A DNA stretch of 11,391 nt, taken from assembly GCA_030430725.1 (NCBI GenBank), contig JAUIKP010000056.1, positions 1 to 11,391 on the forward strand, read 5' to 3'. This document shows, one piece after another, positions 1-6,533 of the stretch. Position numbers and translations under genes: made by a program. This DNA comes from Nitrospiria bacterium (GTDB taxonomy: Bacteria > Nitrospirota > Nitrospiria > Nitrospirales > UBA8639). Position 1 is the stretch's first letter. Each line of letters starts with the position of its first letter. The notes beneath the pieces are model-generated. The model worked only from the letters and a program-made list of their open reading frames with translations. It ran no database searches and was not told where the DNA came from.

Positions 1-447
1 ATGAAACAGGAAATTATATTTTCAGGAGTGGAAGGAGTTGAGGATTTCAACCGGGTGTCCTTATAAGAATGATTGCTAAAGAACCAGGCAAGGACAAGAT
101 CCACAGAATGCGAATTGTTTGATGTGGCATTTTGATTGCACCTTTGGTTGTATGGGCACAATAGGCCAATGCGCATTGGAGTGAAAAGGACAACTGACGA
201 GTGATGCCTGTAGTTTCCGCTAGGTCAAGAAGGCCATTGAAGTTGAATGAAACTATGGCTAGGAGAATCCATGTTTCATGTCCTTTGGAAAACGCCACTT
301 CTCCTATGGCTAAGAATTGAACTTTGGAGGAAACAGCTCGGTAAATCCTAATCTTTGGCGCATACAGTGCTAAACGGTTTTTGTTTTTCCAGGCAGTTGG
401 CTTGTTATTTTTTTAAGAGGCAAGTTGTAACCATGGAGGGATGTAAC
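1..447. other. Left-edge region without a recognised gene
   Basis: The first reading frame is open from base 1 to a TAA at 64-66 (21 codons beginning with ATG). It could be the 3' end of a gene outside the window or chance; I cannot tell. From 67 to 447 all frames are interrupted or give sequence with no family resemblance. An 83-codon minus-strand frame at 47-298 has no credible ribosome binding site or domain. The stretch probably holds the promoter of the protease gene that starts at 448, but I found no convincing -35/-10 pair. Confidence 0.5.
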
Positions 448-2166
448 ATGCAAAGAAAAATTGGCCTTAAGGGTTTAGCTGTAACAAGTTTTGTGTGTCT
501 GAGTTTCTCTGCCCCCACTGTCTTTGGGCAGAGTATGGAACGCCAATCCCAGGTGTCCGACTTAAAGGCCAAAATGGAACAAAAACTTCAAGAGAGCCAA
601 ACGGGGCGATTTATCGTTCAACTGTCGGTTCCTTATCAAGCTGAAATGAAATTAGATCCGTCGTCCAAAATGGCCCAACGAAAATCCTTGGAAATGGCGC
701 AAGCGGCTTTTGTGGAAAAAGAGTTAGCCGGAGTGAAGGTATCCTATTCCAAGCCATTAGCAAATTTGCCGTTTGTGGTGGTGGAAGTCGATGCCAAGGG
801 GCTCGATAAGTTGGCCCAAAGCGGTCAGGTTGCGGCGGTATACGAAGACAAGATTGAAGGATTGCTTTTGAAAGATAGTGGTCCGCTCATTGGCGCCGAT
901 GTGGCGTGGAACGCTGGTTTCTCTGGCCAGGGACAAACGGTGGCCATACTCGATACAGGTGTGGTGTCTAATCATCCATTTTTAAGTGGCAAAGTCGTGA
1001 AGGAGGCTTGTTTTTCGTCTACGTCGACCGCCAACAGCTCTGTGCCACTGTGTCCGAACGGTCAGGATATTCAGACTGGCTCAGGGGCTGCCCAACCTTG
1101 TAATGGGATTGCAGGATGTGACCATGGGACCCACGTGGCTGGAATCGCCGCCGGTAAAGGTACAAACTTCTCCGGAGTAGCCAAGGATGCCAACATCATT
1201 GCGGTCAACGTTTTCTCGAAGTTTACTAGTTCTAGTATCTGCGGGGGAGCGACTCCCTGTATCCTGAGTTATACATCCGACCAGTTAGAAGGGCTTCAAC
1301 ATGTCCTCACACTTGCCAATGCCAATCAAGAAAAGGTGTCATCGATCAATATGAGTATTGGCGGCGGGAAGAGTACCTCGGCTTGTGACGACGATCCCCG
1401 GAAAGTCGTCATTGATCAACTCAGAGCGCTAGGCATTGCCACGGTCATTGCTTCTGGCAATGAATTCGAGTCGGATGGAATTTCCTTTCCTGCCTGTATT
1501 TCCAGCGCCATTAGTGTAGGCAGCACGACTAAGGCGGATGCCGTATCTAATTTTTCCAATAGTGCATCCATTCTCAAGCTGTTAGCCCCTGGAAGTAGTA
1601 TTGAATCTTCAGTATTCGGAAACGGGTTTGGCCTTAAAAGTGGTACCTCGATGGCCACTCCCCAGGTAACGGGAGCGTGGGCCGTATTGAAGTCTAAGAA
1701 TCCCTCTGCCACCGTGGATGCCGTATTAACTCGATTGGAAACGGAGGGAAAACCCATAACTGATCCTCGGAATAATATCACCAAGCCGCGAATTGACTTA
1801 TCAAAGTTGGACGATGGTCCCCCCAAAGATAAATCCGGGAAACGATGTTACGCATGGGCCAATAATCCCACAGCGACTAGCTATACCCCTAGTACGACTT
1901 ATTCCTATAATTCTTCGGGAAAGGGTATTACCATTACCCGACCCAACACCGGAAACTATTCCGTAAAGTGTGAAGGAATTGGTGGGGATGGGAAATCTGG
2001 CGGTCATGTGCAAGTGACGGCCTATGGCTTCGATACGCATTCTTGTAAAATTCGGTATTGGAGCTCTTTTGGAAAAGATTTTGTGGCCAATGTTGCCTGC
2101 TATTCAGAAGATGGCGCATCGAAAGATTCTCGATTTACGATTTTAATCGAAGGGCCAATGAAATGA
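448..2166 (+). CDS. Exported subtilisin-like serine protease (peptidase S8) with I9-type propeptide and beta-rich C-terminal domain
   Basis: Secreted endopeptidase of the subtilase family, 572 aa. The ATG at 448 is chosen because GGAGGG lies 7 bases upstream and it begins a clean signal peptide (MQRKIG..., hydrophobic core, cleavage near VFG-Q27/28); the frame continues upstream to a TTG at 355, which would spoil the signal. Residues about 52-138 resemble the I9 inhibitor propeptide. The catalytic triad is visible: Asp169 (AILDTGV), His226 (DHGTHVAG), Ser401 (GTSMATP), with oxyanion Asn338 (ASGNE). The Asp-His spacing of 57 residues is longer than in subtilisin and carries several Cys; eight Cys in the catalytic domain suggest disulfides and an extracytoplasmic location. 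Residues about 467-570 form a separate beta-rich domain (starting CYAWANNPTATSYTP) with four more Cys; I recall similar units at the C-termini of secreted bacterial proteins but know no name. Substrate unknown. The gene appears intact. Confidence 0.96.
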   Translation: MQRKIGLKGLAVTSFVCLSFSAPTVFGQSMERQSQVSDLKAKMEQKLQESQTGRFIVQLSVPYQAEMKLDPSSKMAQRKSLEMAQAAFVEKELAGVKVSYSKPLANLPFVVVEVDAKGLDKLAQSGQVAAVYEDKIEGLLLKDSGPLIGADVAWNAGFSGQGQTVAILDTGVVSNHPFLSGKVVKEACFSSTSTANSSVPLCPNGQDIQTGSGAAQPCNGIAGCDHGTHVAGIAAGKGTNFSGVAKDANIIAVNVFSKFTSSSICGGATPCILSYTSDQLEGLQHVLTLANANQEKVSSINMSIGGGKSTSACDDDPRKVVIDQLRALGIATVIASGNEFESDGISFPACISSAISVGSTTKADAVSNFSNSASILKLLAPGSSIESSVFGNGFGLKSGTSMATPQVTGAWAVLKSKNPSATVDAVLTRLETEGKPITDPRNNITKPRIDLSKLDDGPPKDKSGKRCYAWANNPTATSYTPSTTYSYNSSGKGITITRPNTGNYSVKCEGIGGDGKSGGHVQVTAYGFDTHSCKIRYWSSFGKDFVANVACYSEDGASKDSRFTILIEGPMK

Positions 2167-2223
2167 TGGGCGTTCGACGATACCTAGGAATGAAGGATTT
2201 GGGGACCATGCGATCTGAGGTGA

Positions 2224-2253
2224 GGGTAGGGGGTTGGAGACCACTCCCTACCC
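2224..2253 (+). promoter_or_regulatory. Stable hairpin between protease gene and DPEQ-protein gene
   Basis: The arms at 2224-2234 (GGGTAGGGGGT) and 2243-2253 (ACTCCCTACCC) pair over 11 positions with a single G-U, around an 8-base loop. It lies 57 bases after the protease stop and about 50 bases before the next start. There is no T-run behind it, so it is not a classical intrinsic terminator; it may be an mRNA 3'-end stabiliser, a partial terminator or an attenuator. Pairing is seen directly; the role is inferred. Confidence 0.5.
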
Positions 2254-2305
2254 TGTCAGCAGAAAGGACTCGCAAGGGAAATACGCTTCGAAGAAAGGAA
2301 AGTTT

Positions 2306-2701
2306 ATGAGAGGAAGGAAGTCAGACAAAATAGCCGGAAGAGGAGCGCTTGATATCTTTCGTCGAGGCCTCATGCCCGGAAGGCTTTTTTCTGCGCTCTG
2401 TATGGCCTTGGCAACAATGCCGTGGCTGCCTTCCCAAATGGTCTGGGGACAAATAAGTGCGGTGATGGATCCAGAACAGATGACCATAGCCATGGACTCC
2501 CTTGAGGGGAAGAATTTGGGACAAGCACTATCGGGTTTGACGCAAAAGGGTAAACCCACGATGGAAATCATGTATGAAACTGGGGAGTTGATGGACCCGG
2601 AGCAGGCAGATTCCCTAGGAATTCAAACTTCACGCCAATCCTCCCTTTTTCTTCATTGGCCAATAGACCCTGAACAAGCGCAAGAACTAGCAAAGGAATG
2701 A
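2306..2701 (+). CDS. Small exported protein with three DPEQ motifs, unknown function
   Basis: A 131-aa protein of no family I recognise. The ATG at 2306 is chosen over an upstream in-frame start at 2234 because AAAGGA sits about 6 bases before it and the upstream part would overlap the hairpin at 2224-2253. The N-terminus is basic (RGRK, FRRG), followed by a hydrophobic stretch (about 27-45) ending in VWG-Q, so it is probably exported with cleavage near residue 48. The mature part is only about 83 residues and Met/Gln/Glu-rich. It contains the motif DPEQ three times (55-58, 97-100, 121-124), twice preceded by Met and once by Ile, and each is followed by a short helical-looking stretch. It follows the S8 protease by 139 bases on the same strand, so it may be co-expressed and may be a substrate, partner or unrelated; nothing in the sequence decides this. 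Confidence 0.75.
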   Translation: MRGRKSDKIAGRGALDIFRRGLMPGRLFSALCMALATMPWLPSQMVWGQISAVMDPEQMTIAMDSLEGKNLGQALSGLTQKGKPTMEIMYETGELMDPEQADSLGIQTSRQSSLFLHWPIDPEQAQELAKE

Positions 2702-2794
2702 AAAGTAAGGGTTCATACCATCCTTTCCGAAATAGTGCGGGATGTTTCCGTCGAGGTCAGAATATGAGGCCTTTTGGGGGGGGCGATGGAATAA

Positions 2795-3009
2795 GGGAGT
2801 GTTGAATAATGAAGATTTTCAAGGGTAAGTGTACCCAGGATTAGATTACTCATCAAAGGCTCCGGGTCGGCTCAAAAAAGTCCGTCCAGTCCTGCCCTGA
2901 ATCATGTCGAAGGGAAGGCCGCAGCCGTTTTTACGCGCGGAGCGTACGCTTTGTACGTGAGCAGGGGAAAATGGCGAGAACGCCGCTGGCGGCTTTCTTC
3001 AACAGACCC
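2795..3009. mobile_element. MITE-like non-autonomous element with terminal inverted repeats and target-site duplication
   Basis: A 215-bp non-coding element. The left end GGGAGTGTTGAATAA (2795-2809) and the complement of the right end, GGGTCTGTTGAAGAA (2995-3009), match at 12 of 15 positions. It is flanked directly by AATAA at 2790-2794 and 3010-3014; the direct repeat extends to AATAAGGGA (2790-2798 and 3010-3018) because the left terminus itself begins with GGGA. Inside are a perfect palindrome AGCGTACGCT (2941-2950), a GCCGC/GCGGC inverted pair near 2982-2993, and, read on the minus strand, the common genomic motif CCCTTCGACATGATTCAGGG (about 2896-2915). The right half resembles dispersed repeats I recall from Nitrospira genomes. 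There is no transposase, so it would have to be mobilised in trans. Termini and duplication are seen directly; mobility is inferred. Confidence 0.65.
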
Positions 3010-3017
3010 AATAAGGG

Positions 3018-3052
3018 AAGGCTGTCAGAATGCCAAACATTCTGAGAGCCTT
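3018..3052. repeat. 15-bp near-perfect hairpin
   Basis: Arms 3018-3032 (AAGGCTGTCAGAATG) and 3038-3052 pair at 14 of 15 positions around the 5-base loop CCAAA. It begins immediately after the right flank of the MITE-like element. There is no T-run on either side strong enough to call a terminator. It could be a bidirectional transcription-end structure, part of a small RNA, or half of another palindromic element. Only the pairing is certain. Confidence 0.55.
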
Positions 3053-3256
3053 GGATAGTTCTCACCACTTCTCTGAAGTGAACCATCAGGAGCATGACTC
3101 ACTTGTCCTTTTTTGCTAACCCTGACTTTTCTTGATAGGTTAGAGGTATACGGATTGTACATTAAAAGCCTATCGTGTTGACCAGAGGATTGGGTTTCTC
3201 CATGAAGATGAAAGAGGGTTGTCTATATGGACCGGTCAATCGGAAAAGGGGACGCT

Positions 3257-3649
3257 ATGGGTAGGTTGACCATAAAGGTAGTGTTTATTTTGGGGTGGGT
3301 TCTCATTGGGTGGAGTCATCTTGTCTTGGGACAAAGCGAACCTGCCAAACCGGGGGTGCATTCTAATATGGAATCAATTCGAAAAACTGTGCAGGAGAAA
3401 GGTGTGGTGAGAGTGATAGTAAAGGTGCCTTATTCGTCTCTTGAAATGAGTCCTTCGCAAGGCCAAGACATGGAGGATAATAAAAAAGAAGTTATCGCCC
3501 AAATGCAAGATCACGGAGCATTATTAATTGAACCCATCCAGGGACAACCATTTATCGTTATGGAACTTAACCTGGAGGGTGTCGATCGCATTTTGGAATT
3601 GCAGTTAGTGGAATCCATTCGGGAAGATACACTTTCATCACCTTTCTGA
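3257..3649 (+). CDS. Exported stand-alone I9-type (subtilase propeptide-like) protein
   Basis: A 130-aa protein that appears to be a signal peptide plus one inhibitor-I9-like domain and nothing else. The ATG at 3257 is preferred (AAAAGGGG about 6 bases upstream; signal MGRLTIK..., cleavage near VLG-Q26); an in-frame ATG at 3227, with AGAGGG upstream, would add 10 residues and is possible. Residues about 49-125 align with the propeptide of the S8 protease at 448-2166: IVKVPYSSLEM against IVQLSVPYQAEM, then QPFIVMELNLEGVDRI against LPFVVVEVDAKGLDKL, then VESIREDTL against VAAVYEDKI. In the protease this domain is followed by the catalytic domain; here a stop codon comes right after it. Known stand-alone I9 proteins inhibit or chaperone subtilases, so regulation of the neighbouring protease is a reasonable inference. 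The alternative is a protease gene truncated after its propeptide, but I see no catalytic-domain remnant downstream. Confidence 0.85.
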   Translation: MGRLTIKVVFILGWVLIGWSHLVLGQSEPAKPGVHSNMESIRKTVQEKGVVRVIVKVPYSSLEMSPSQGQDMEDNKKEVIAQMQDHGALLIEPIQGQPFIVMELNLEGVDRILELQLVESIREDTLSSPF

Positions 3650-4040
3650 AATGGCATTCCAACAATAGGATGGTTTTTGATAGGACCGTTTTTCTAAACA
3701 CTCTCTACCACTAGCTCGAGAAAATCCCCCTGCTGATTCGTTTCTCGACTTTTAACTCCTCCAGTGTGCCTGTTTAAGAGAGAAGGGATTTGTCACGTGC
3801 CTCTTTCCGGTTTTGACACATTGCAGAAAAGTACGTGTTCAGGATACACATCCGCTGAAGTCCTGCCCTAGGCCCCTCTGTTCCCAGTCCATCTCCCTCA
3901 AGTTCTTGTCCGAAGTTCCCATAGACCATCTAGATTCATTTTCCCTTACGCGATAGACTCCCCGTTATCTTCATTGAGGTTTTTCAATCGAATGCCCTTT
4001 ACGGAAGGGGTTCCCTGCAAACGTGGAGGAGATGTCAGGC
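3650..4040. other. Intergenic region upstream of the TIR operon
   Basis: There is no gene I can support in these 390 bases. Small imperfect hairpins occur (for example CCCTT / AAGGG at 3995-4009). A TTGACA at 3813-3818 lacks a good -10 at 16-18 bases. The promoter for the two-gene TIR operon presumably lies here. GGAGGAG at 4025-4031 is the ribosome binding site for the start at 4041. Confidence 0.5.
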
Positions 4041-4814
4041 ATGAAAAAGGGTGTTTTCGGATTATTCCTGATTCTGATTTTTCTCGCCCGGGTCCCATCG
4101 TTACTCTGGGCTCAACTGGAAATTCAATATCAATCCCGCAGTCAGGAGCACTTAGGAAGTTGGAAGGAAGGCGTCAAACCGAAGCCGGTCTCGGGCTTGA
4201 ATATCGAATTGATTTCGGTTTTGGCCGATTACCAGGAACGGGTTCCTTCTGAAACCTTTCCGAATGCGGTGAGGCTTCAATTTTATTTAGATGATGAGCA
4301 TGCGGTATATCTGACCGTTCGTGAACTCAATTATCGCACCTACTATTGGTTGGATAAGGTGGAACCTGCCAGGGGTTGGGAAACGGGTTTTCAGAATGTC
4401 TTTGTCTGGCCGACCGATCCCGTTTTGCAACACCTGACTCCTAAACTTGACCTCTATGAATTGGGGGCACTGGTTCGCCTGGATGCGGAGTCGACGAGCA
4501 GCATAGAGCGAGTGGCCCCTGCGGTGCTCTATCACAAGGATGCGCCATCGAAAATTGAAGGGTATTTCTTTACCTTCAAAACCGGAGAAGATGTGAGACT
4601 TCTGGCCTCCATGATACACAAGGCTTCCGGCAAGGAAGTTGAGAGGCAACTCTTCCGGAGAAAACGTGCCGGTCTTCCCTTTACGATTCATTGGGACGCC
4701 AAAGATGCAGAGCCAGGCCCCTACAAACTGGATATCAGCGGGTTTTCTCTTTCCTCCAATCAACCCGTCTCCAAAGAGATTCATTTCTATCATCAGCCAA
4801 TCGTGAACCCGTAA
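4041..4814 (+). CDS. Exported beta-rich protein, first gene of the TIR operon, unknown function
   Basis: A 257-aa protein I cannot assign to a named family. The ATG at 4041 is chosen: GGAGGAG ends 9 bases upstream and the product opens with a strong signal peptide (MKKGVFGLFLILIF..., cleavage near LLWAQ25). An ATG at 4032 and a GTG at 4023 are in frame but overlap the ribosome binding site. The mature protein is rich in aromatic residues and predicted strands (about 50-160; for example VRLQFYLDDEHAVYLTV). The last part, about 175-250, looks like a FlgD-type Ig-like module: a strand-turn pattern with HKASGKEV, then FTIHWDAKDAEPGPYKLDI. It is followed after only 20 bases by the membrane-bound TIR protein, so the two are almost certainly co-transcribed; since that protein has a large predicted extracytoplasmic part, a physical partnership in the periplasm is a plausible inference. 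Confidence 0.88.
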   Translation: MKKGVFGLFLILIFLARVPSLLWAQLEIQYQSRSQEHLGSWKEGVKPKPVSGLNIELISVLADYQERVPSETFPNAVRLQFYLDDEHAVYLTVRELNYRTYYWLDKVEPARGWETGFQNVFVWPTDPVLQHLTPKLDLYELGALVRLDAESTSSIERVAPAVLYHKDAPSKIEGYFFTFKTGEDVRLLASMIHKASGKEVERQLFRRKRAGLPFTIHWDAKDAEPGPYKLDISGFSLSSNQPVSKEIHFYHQPIVNP

Positions 4815-4834
4815 AGGGAGGTCCCCCTTCGGCC

Positions 4835-6346
4835 ATGAAGGACGTGTTCATCAGTTACGCCAGCGAGGATCGACCCTTGGCCCAACAATTGGCTGCATCC
4901 TTGGAGCAATCAGGGGTTTCGGTTTGGTGGGACCGCCGGATTCAAGTGGGAAGCGAGTGGGATAAAACGATTGAAGATGCATTGGCCTCGGCGAAATGCG
5001 TCGTCGTGTTATGGACCGCTCACGCTAAAGGTTCCCGGTGGGTGCGGGCAGAAGCGCGGGAAGCCCTGAATACTGAAAAGGTCGTACCGGTCATGTTGGA
5101 GGCCAATGCCATCCCATTGGCGTTTACCGGTATTCAGGCCTTGTGCTTTCTTGGATGGGAAGGCGCGGCCGGATCCAAGGAGTTTGAAATTCTCCTTTCT
5201 GTCATCCGTGCCAAATTAGAGGGGAAGCCTATTGAGCTCCCTGAGGCCTCCTCCACCAAACCCTCCCTGCTCGGAAAATTGGTCGCTCTTGTGGGCGTCA
5301 AGGTCGGCGTGGGAGGGGTTCTTGCCATCCTGCTGATCGGTAGTTCCCTGGTGCGAGTCGATCCGGATATTTCGGTACATGTGGAAACCACCCGGATGAC
5401 ATTTAACGTCGCGTCGGGCTTGGATGATAAACGACTGACGGATACGCTGACCTTTGAGACCCTGACCGTTGAAAATATCGGGAAACTCGCTGTCAGTCCG
5501 GACCGACTGCTGGTTGCCGATCCGGCTGATTATGATATGGAGTCGGATAGTTATCCGCCGAAAGCCTGGCTCGATATTCCCGTCAATGGGCGGACTGTGC
5601 AATTTGATGTGGGCAGCTCCGGTATGGCCTCGGAGATCACCATTGAACCCACGGATCATCAGGAAGCCGTTGCGGGGCAACTCGATGGTATCGTGCTGAC
5701 CGGCGAGACATTCGTGACGATACAGGTTTCCAATGATAATGCGGTCACTTTGGTGTTTCGAAAGAAGGAGGGTCCGCAGCGAGTGGTGGTGTCCCGCGTC
5801 CATGCCGTTCAATTCATTCAAATCGGGTTGCAAGCGCCGCCGGAACTTTCCATTCCTTTTCCGCAGGATCAGGAGCTGACCTATCACGTCATTTTTGAGA
5901 AGAGGCCGGGTACGATCGAACTATTTGGGCAGGATGAGACTCTGGTCCTGGTAATGAAAGAAAAAGACACCACCAGTAAGAAACCGATTTCCAGTTCAGT
6001 CCTGCCGATACAATCCATAGACTTTTCCTGGCAGGATCCCGGGACCGGTGAACGCAAACCGCCACAGGGATTTGCGGGAACCGTAGACTATGTGAGTCCC
6101 CAAGGAACGCCTTCGGTGTCAATTGGAATGAATGCGTATCTAACTTTGGACGATCTGGACCATTTTGATGTCACTTCAATCAGCATAGATCCGATTAGCC
6201 ATAAATTGGTGGTGGACTTGACGGGTAAGGCCGGCCATGTCAAAACGGGCACCGCTAACAATCCAAGGGACCTTCGCCCGACCCTTTTCGATTACATCCG
6301 CTACAGCCCGCTATTCGAACCAGTCAGGAAATTATTGGGGTTTTAG
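4835..6346 (+). CDS. Membrane-anchored TIR-domain protein with large extracytoplasmic beta-rich domain
   Basis: A 503-aa protein starting at the ATG 4835, 20 bases after the upstream stop; AAGGGAGGT at about 4813-4821 is the likely ribosome binding site, somewhat far at 13 bases. Residues 1-130 are a TIR domain of the bacterial TIR_2 type: VFISYASEDR (4-13), VSVWWDRRIQVG, CVVVLW (55-60), and SRWVRAEA (67-74), where Glu73 matches the conserved Glu that is catalytic in TIR NADases. A Lys/Pro linker leads to one hydrophobic span at about 148-173. The remaining ~330 residues are strand-rich, have no Cys after the membrane span and match no family I know; two or more beta-sandwich modules seem likely. 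With the TIR inside, this part should face the periplasm. TIR enzymes cleave NAD or make signalling nucleotides, and others are scaffolds; which applies here is not shown. The 3' end is followed by REP-like palindromes. Confidence 0.9.
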   Translation: MKDVFISYASEDRPLAQQLAASLEQSGVSVWWDRRIQVGSEWDKTIEDALASAKCVVVLWTAHAKGSRWVRAEAREALNTEKVVPVMLEANAIPLAFTGIQALCFLGWEGAAGSKEFEILLSVIRAKLEGKPIELPEASSTKPSLLGKLVALVGVKVGVGGVLAILLIGSSLVRVDPDISVHVETTRMTFNVASGLDDKRLTDTLTFETLTVENIGKLAVSPDRLLVADPADYDMESDSYPPKAWLDIPVNGRTVQFDVGSSGMASEITIEPTDHQEAVAGQLDGIVLTGETFVTIQVSNDNAVTLVFRKKEGPQRVVVSRVHAVQFIQIGLQAPPELSIPFPQDQELTYHVIFEKRPGTIELFGQDETLVLVMKEKDTTSKKPISSSVLPIQSIDFSWQDPGTGERKPPQGFAGTVDYVSPQGTPSVSIGMNAYLTLDDLDHFDVTSISIDPISHKLVVDLTGKAGHVKTGTANNPRDLRPTLFDYIRYSPLFEPVRKLLGF

Positions 6347-6386
6347 AACAATGAATAAGGTTTGAACCTCATTTGCCTGTGATCCT

Positions 6387-6411
6387 GTAGAGACGCCCCG
6401 GTGGGGCGTCT
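6387..6411 (+). repeat. REP-like palindrome 1 (GTAG + perfect 9-bp hairpin)
   Basis: GTAG (6387-6390) is followed by AGACGCCCC, loop GGT, and GGGGCGTCT: a perfect 9-bp stem. A GTAG-type tetranucleotide at the foot of a hairpin is the hallmark of REP sequences recognised by RAYT transposases, and a RAYT remnant lies just downstream. It forms an inverted pair with the next copy. Confidence 0.75.
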
Positions 6412-6443
6412 ATCTTGGATTGGTGGATGACATGGGGCAAAGA

Positions 6444-6468
6444 CGACGTTCCACCGGAACGCCGCTAC
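6444..6468 (-). repeat. REP-like palindrome 2, inverted copy
   Basis: On the minus strand it reads GTAG, CGGCGTTCC, loop GGT, GGAACGTCG. The 9-bp stem is complete with one G-U pair. It has the same 4+9+3+9 layout and the same loop as copy 1, in the opposite direction, so copies 1 and 2 together look like an inverted REP doublet (REPIN/BIME type). Confidence 0.7.
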
Positions 6469-6498
6469 GAAGAGGGATCACTGGGAATGGGGATTCCT

Positions 6499-6523
6499 GT
6501 AGAGGCGACCCGGTGAGGGGTTT
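6499..6523 (+). repeat. REP-like palindrome 3, decayed copy
   Basis: GTAG (6499-6502), AGGCGACCC, loop GGT, GAGGGGTTT. The left arm matches copy 1 at 7 of 9 positions and the loop is identical, but the right arm has drifted so that only part of the stem pairs. Both + copies are preceded by CCT. It ends 10 bases before the transposase remnant start. Confidence 0.6.
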
Positions 6524-6533
6524 AGGATAGTTG

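Larger units (their letters stand above)
2702..3256. other. Intergenic region with inserted repeat and hairpins
   Basis: No credible gene. The stretch contains an eight-G run at 2776-2783, a MITE-like insertion at 2795-3009, a 15-bp hairpin at 3018-3052 and a perfect 6-bp hairpin at 3066-3080 (CACTTC / GAAGTG, 3-base loop). The promoter of the I9-like gene should lie in about 3100-3230; TTGATA at 3132 with a poor -10 (TTGTAC at 3155) is the only candidate and is weak. Confidence 0.6.
6347..6533. other. Intergenic region carrying a cluster of REP-like palindromes
   Basis: No gene. Three 25-nt palindromes of the same design occupy 6387-6411, 6444-6468 and 6499-6523, separated by 32 and 30 bases, with alternating orientation (+, -, +). 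The transposase remnant starts 10 bases after the third. The first hairpin, 40 bases past the TIR gene stop, may also act as a transcript end, but it lacks a T-run. Confidence 0.7.

Noticed and set aside
47..298. 83-codon minus-strand frame at the left edge
   Set aside because: No ribosome binding site, no domain and no neighbour to support it.
355..447. Upstream extension of the S8 protease to a TTG start
   Set aside because: No ribosome binding site there and it would bury the signal peptide; ATG 448 has GGAGGG at good spacing.
2776..2783. Eight-G run as a phase-variation tract
   Set aside because: It lies in a non-coding region with no adjacent promoter or reading frame that it could switch.
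3813..3841. TTGACA as -35 of a promoter for the TIR operon
   Set aside because: The matching -10 position (TGTTCA) is too poor and the start codon is over 200 bases away.
5216..5887. 223-codon open frame on the minus strand inside the TIR gene
   Set aside because: It is antisense to a well-supported gene, with low-complexity His/Arg/Gly composition and no family resemblance. The same applies to minus-strand frames at 1416-1826 and 4287-4793.
6391..6411. Intrinsic terminator of the TIR gene
   Set aside because: The stem is perfect but there is no T-run, and GTAG plus two sister copies fit a REP element better.
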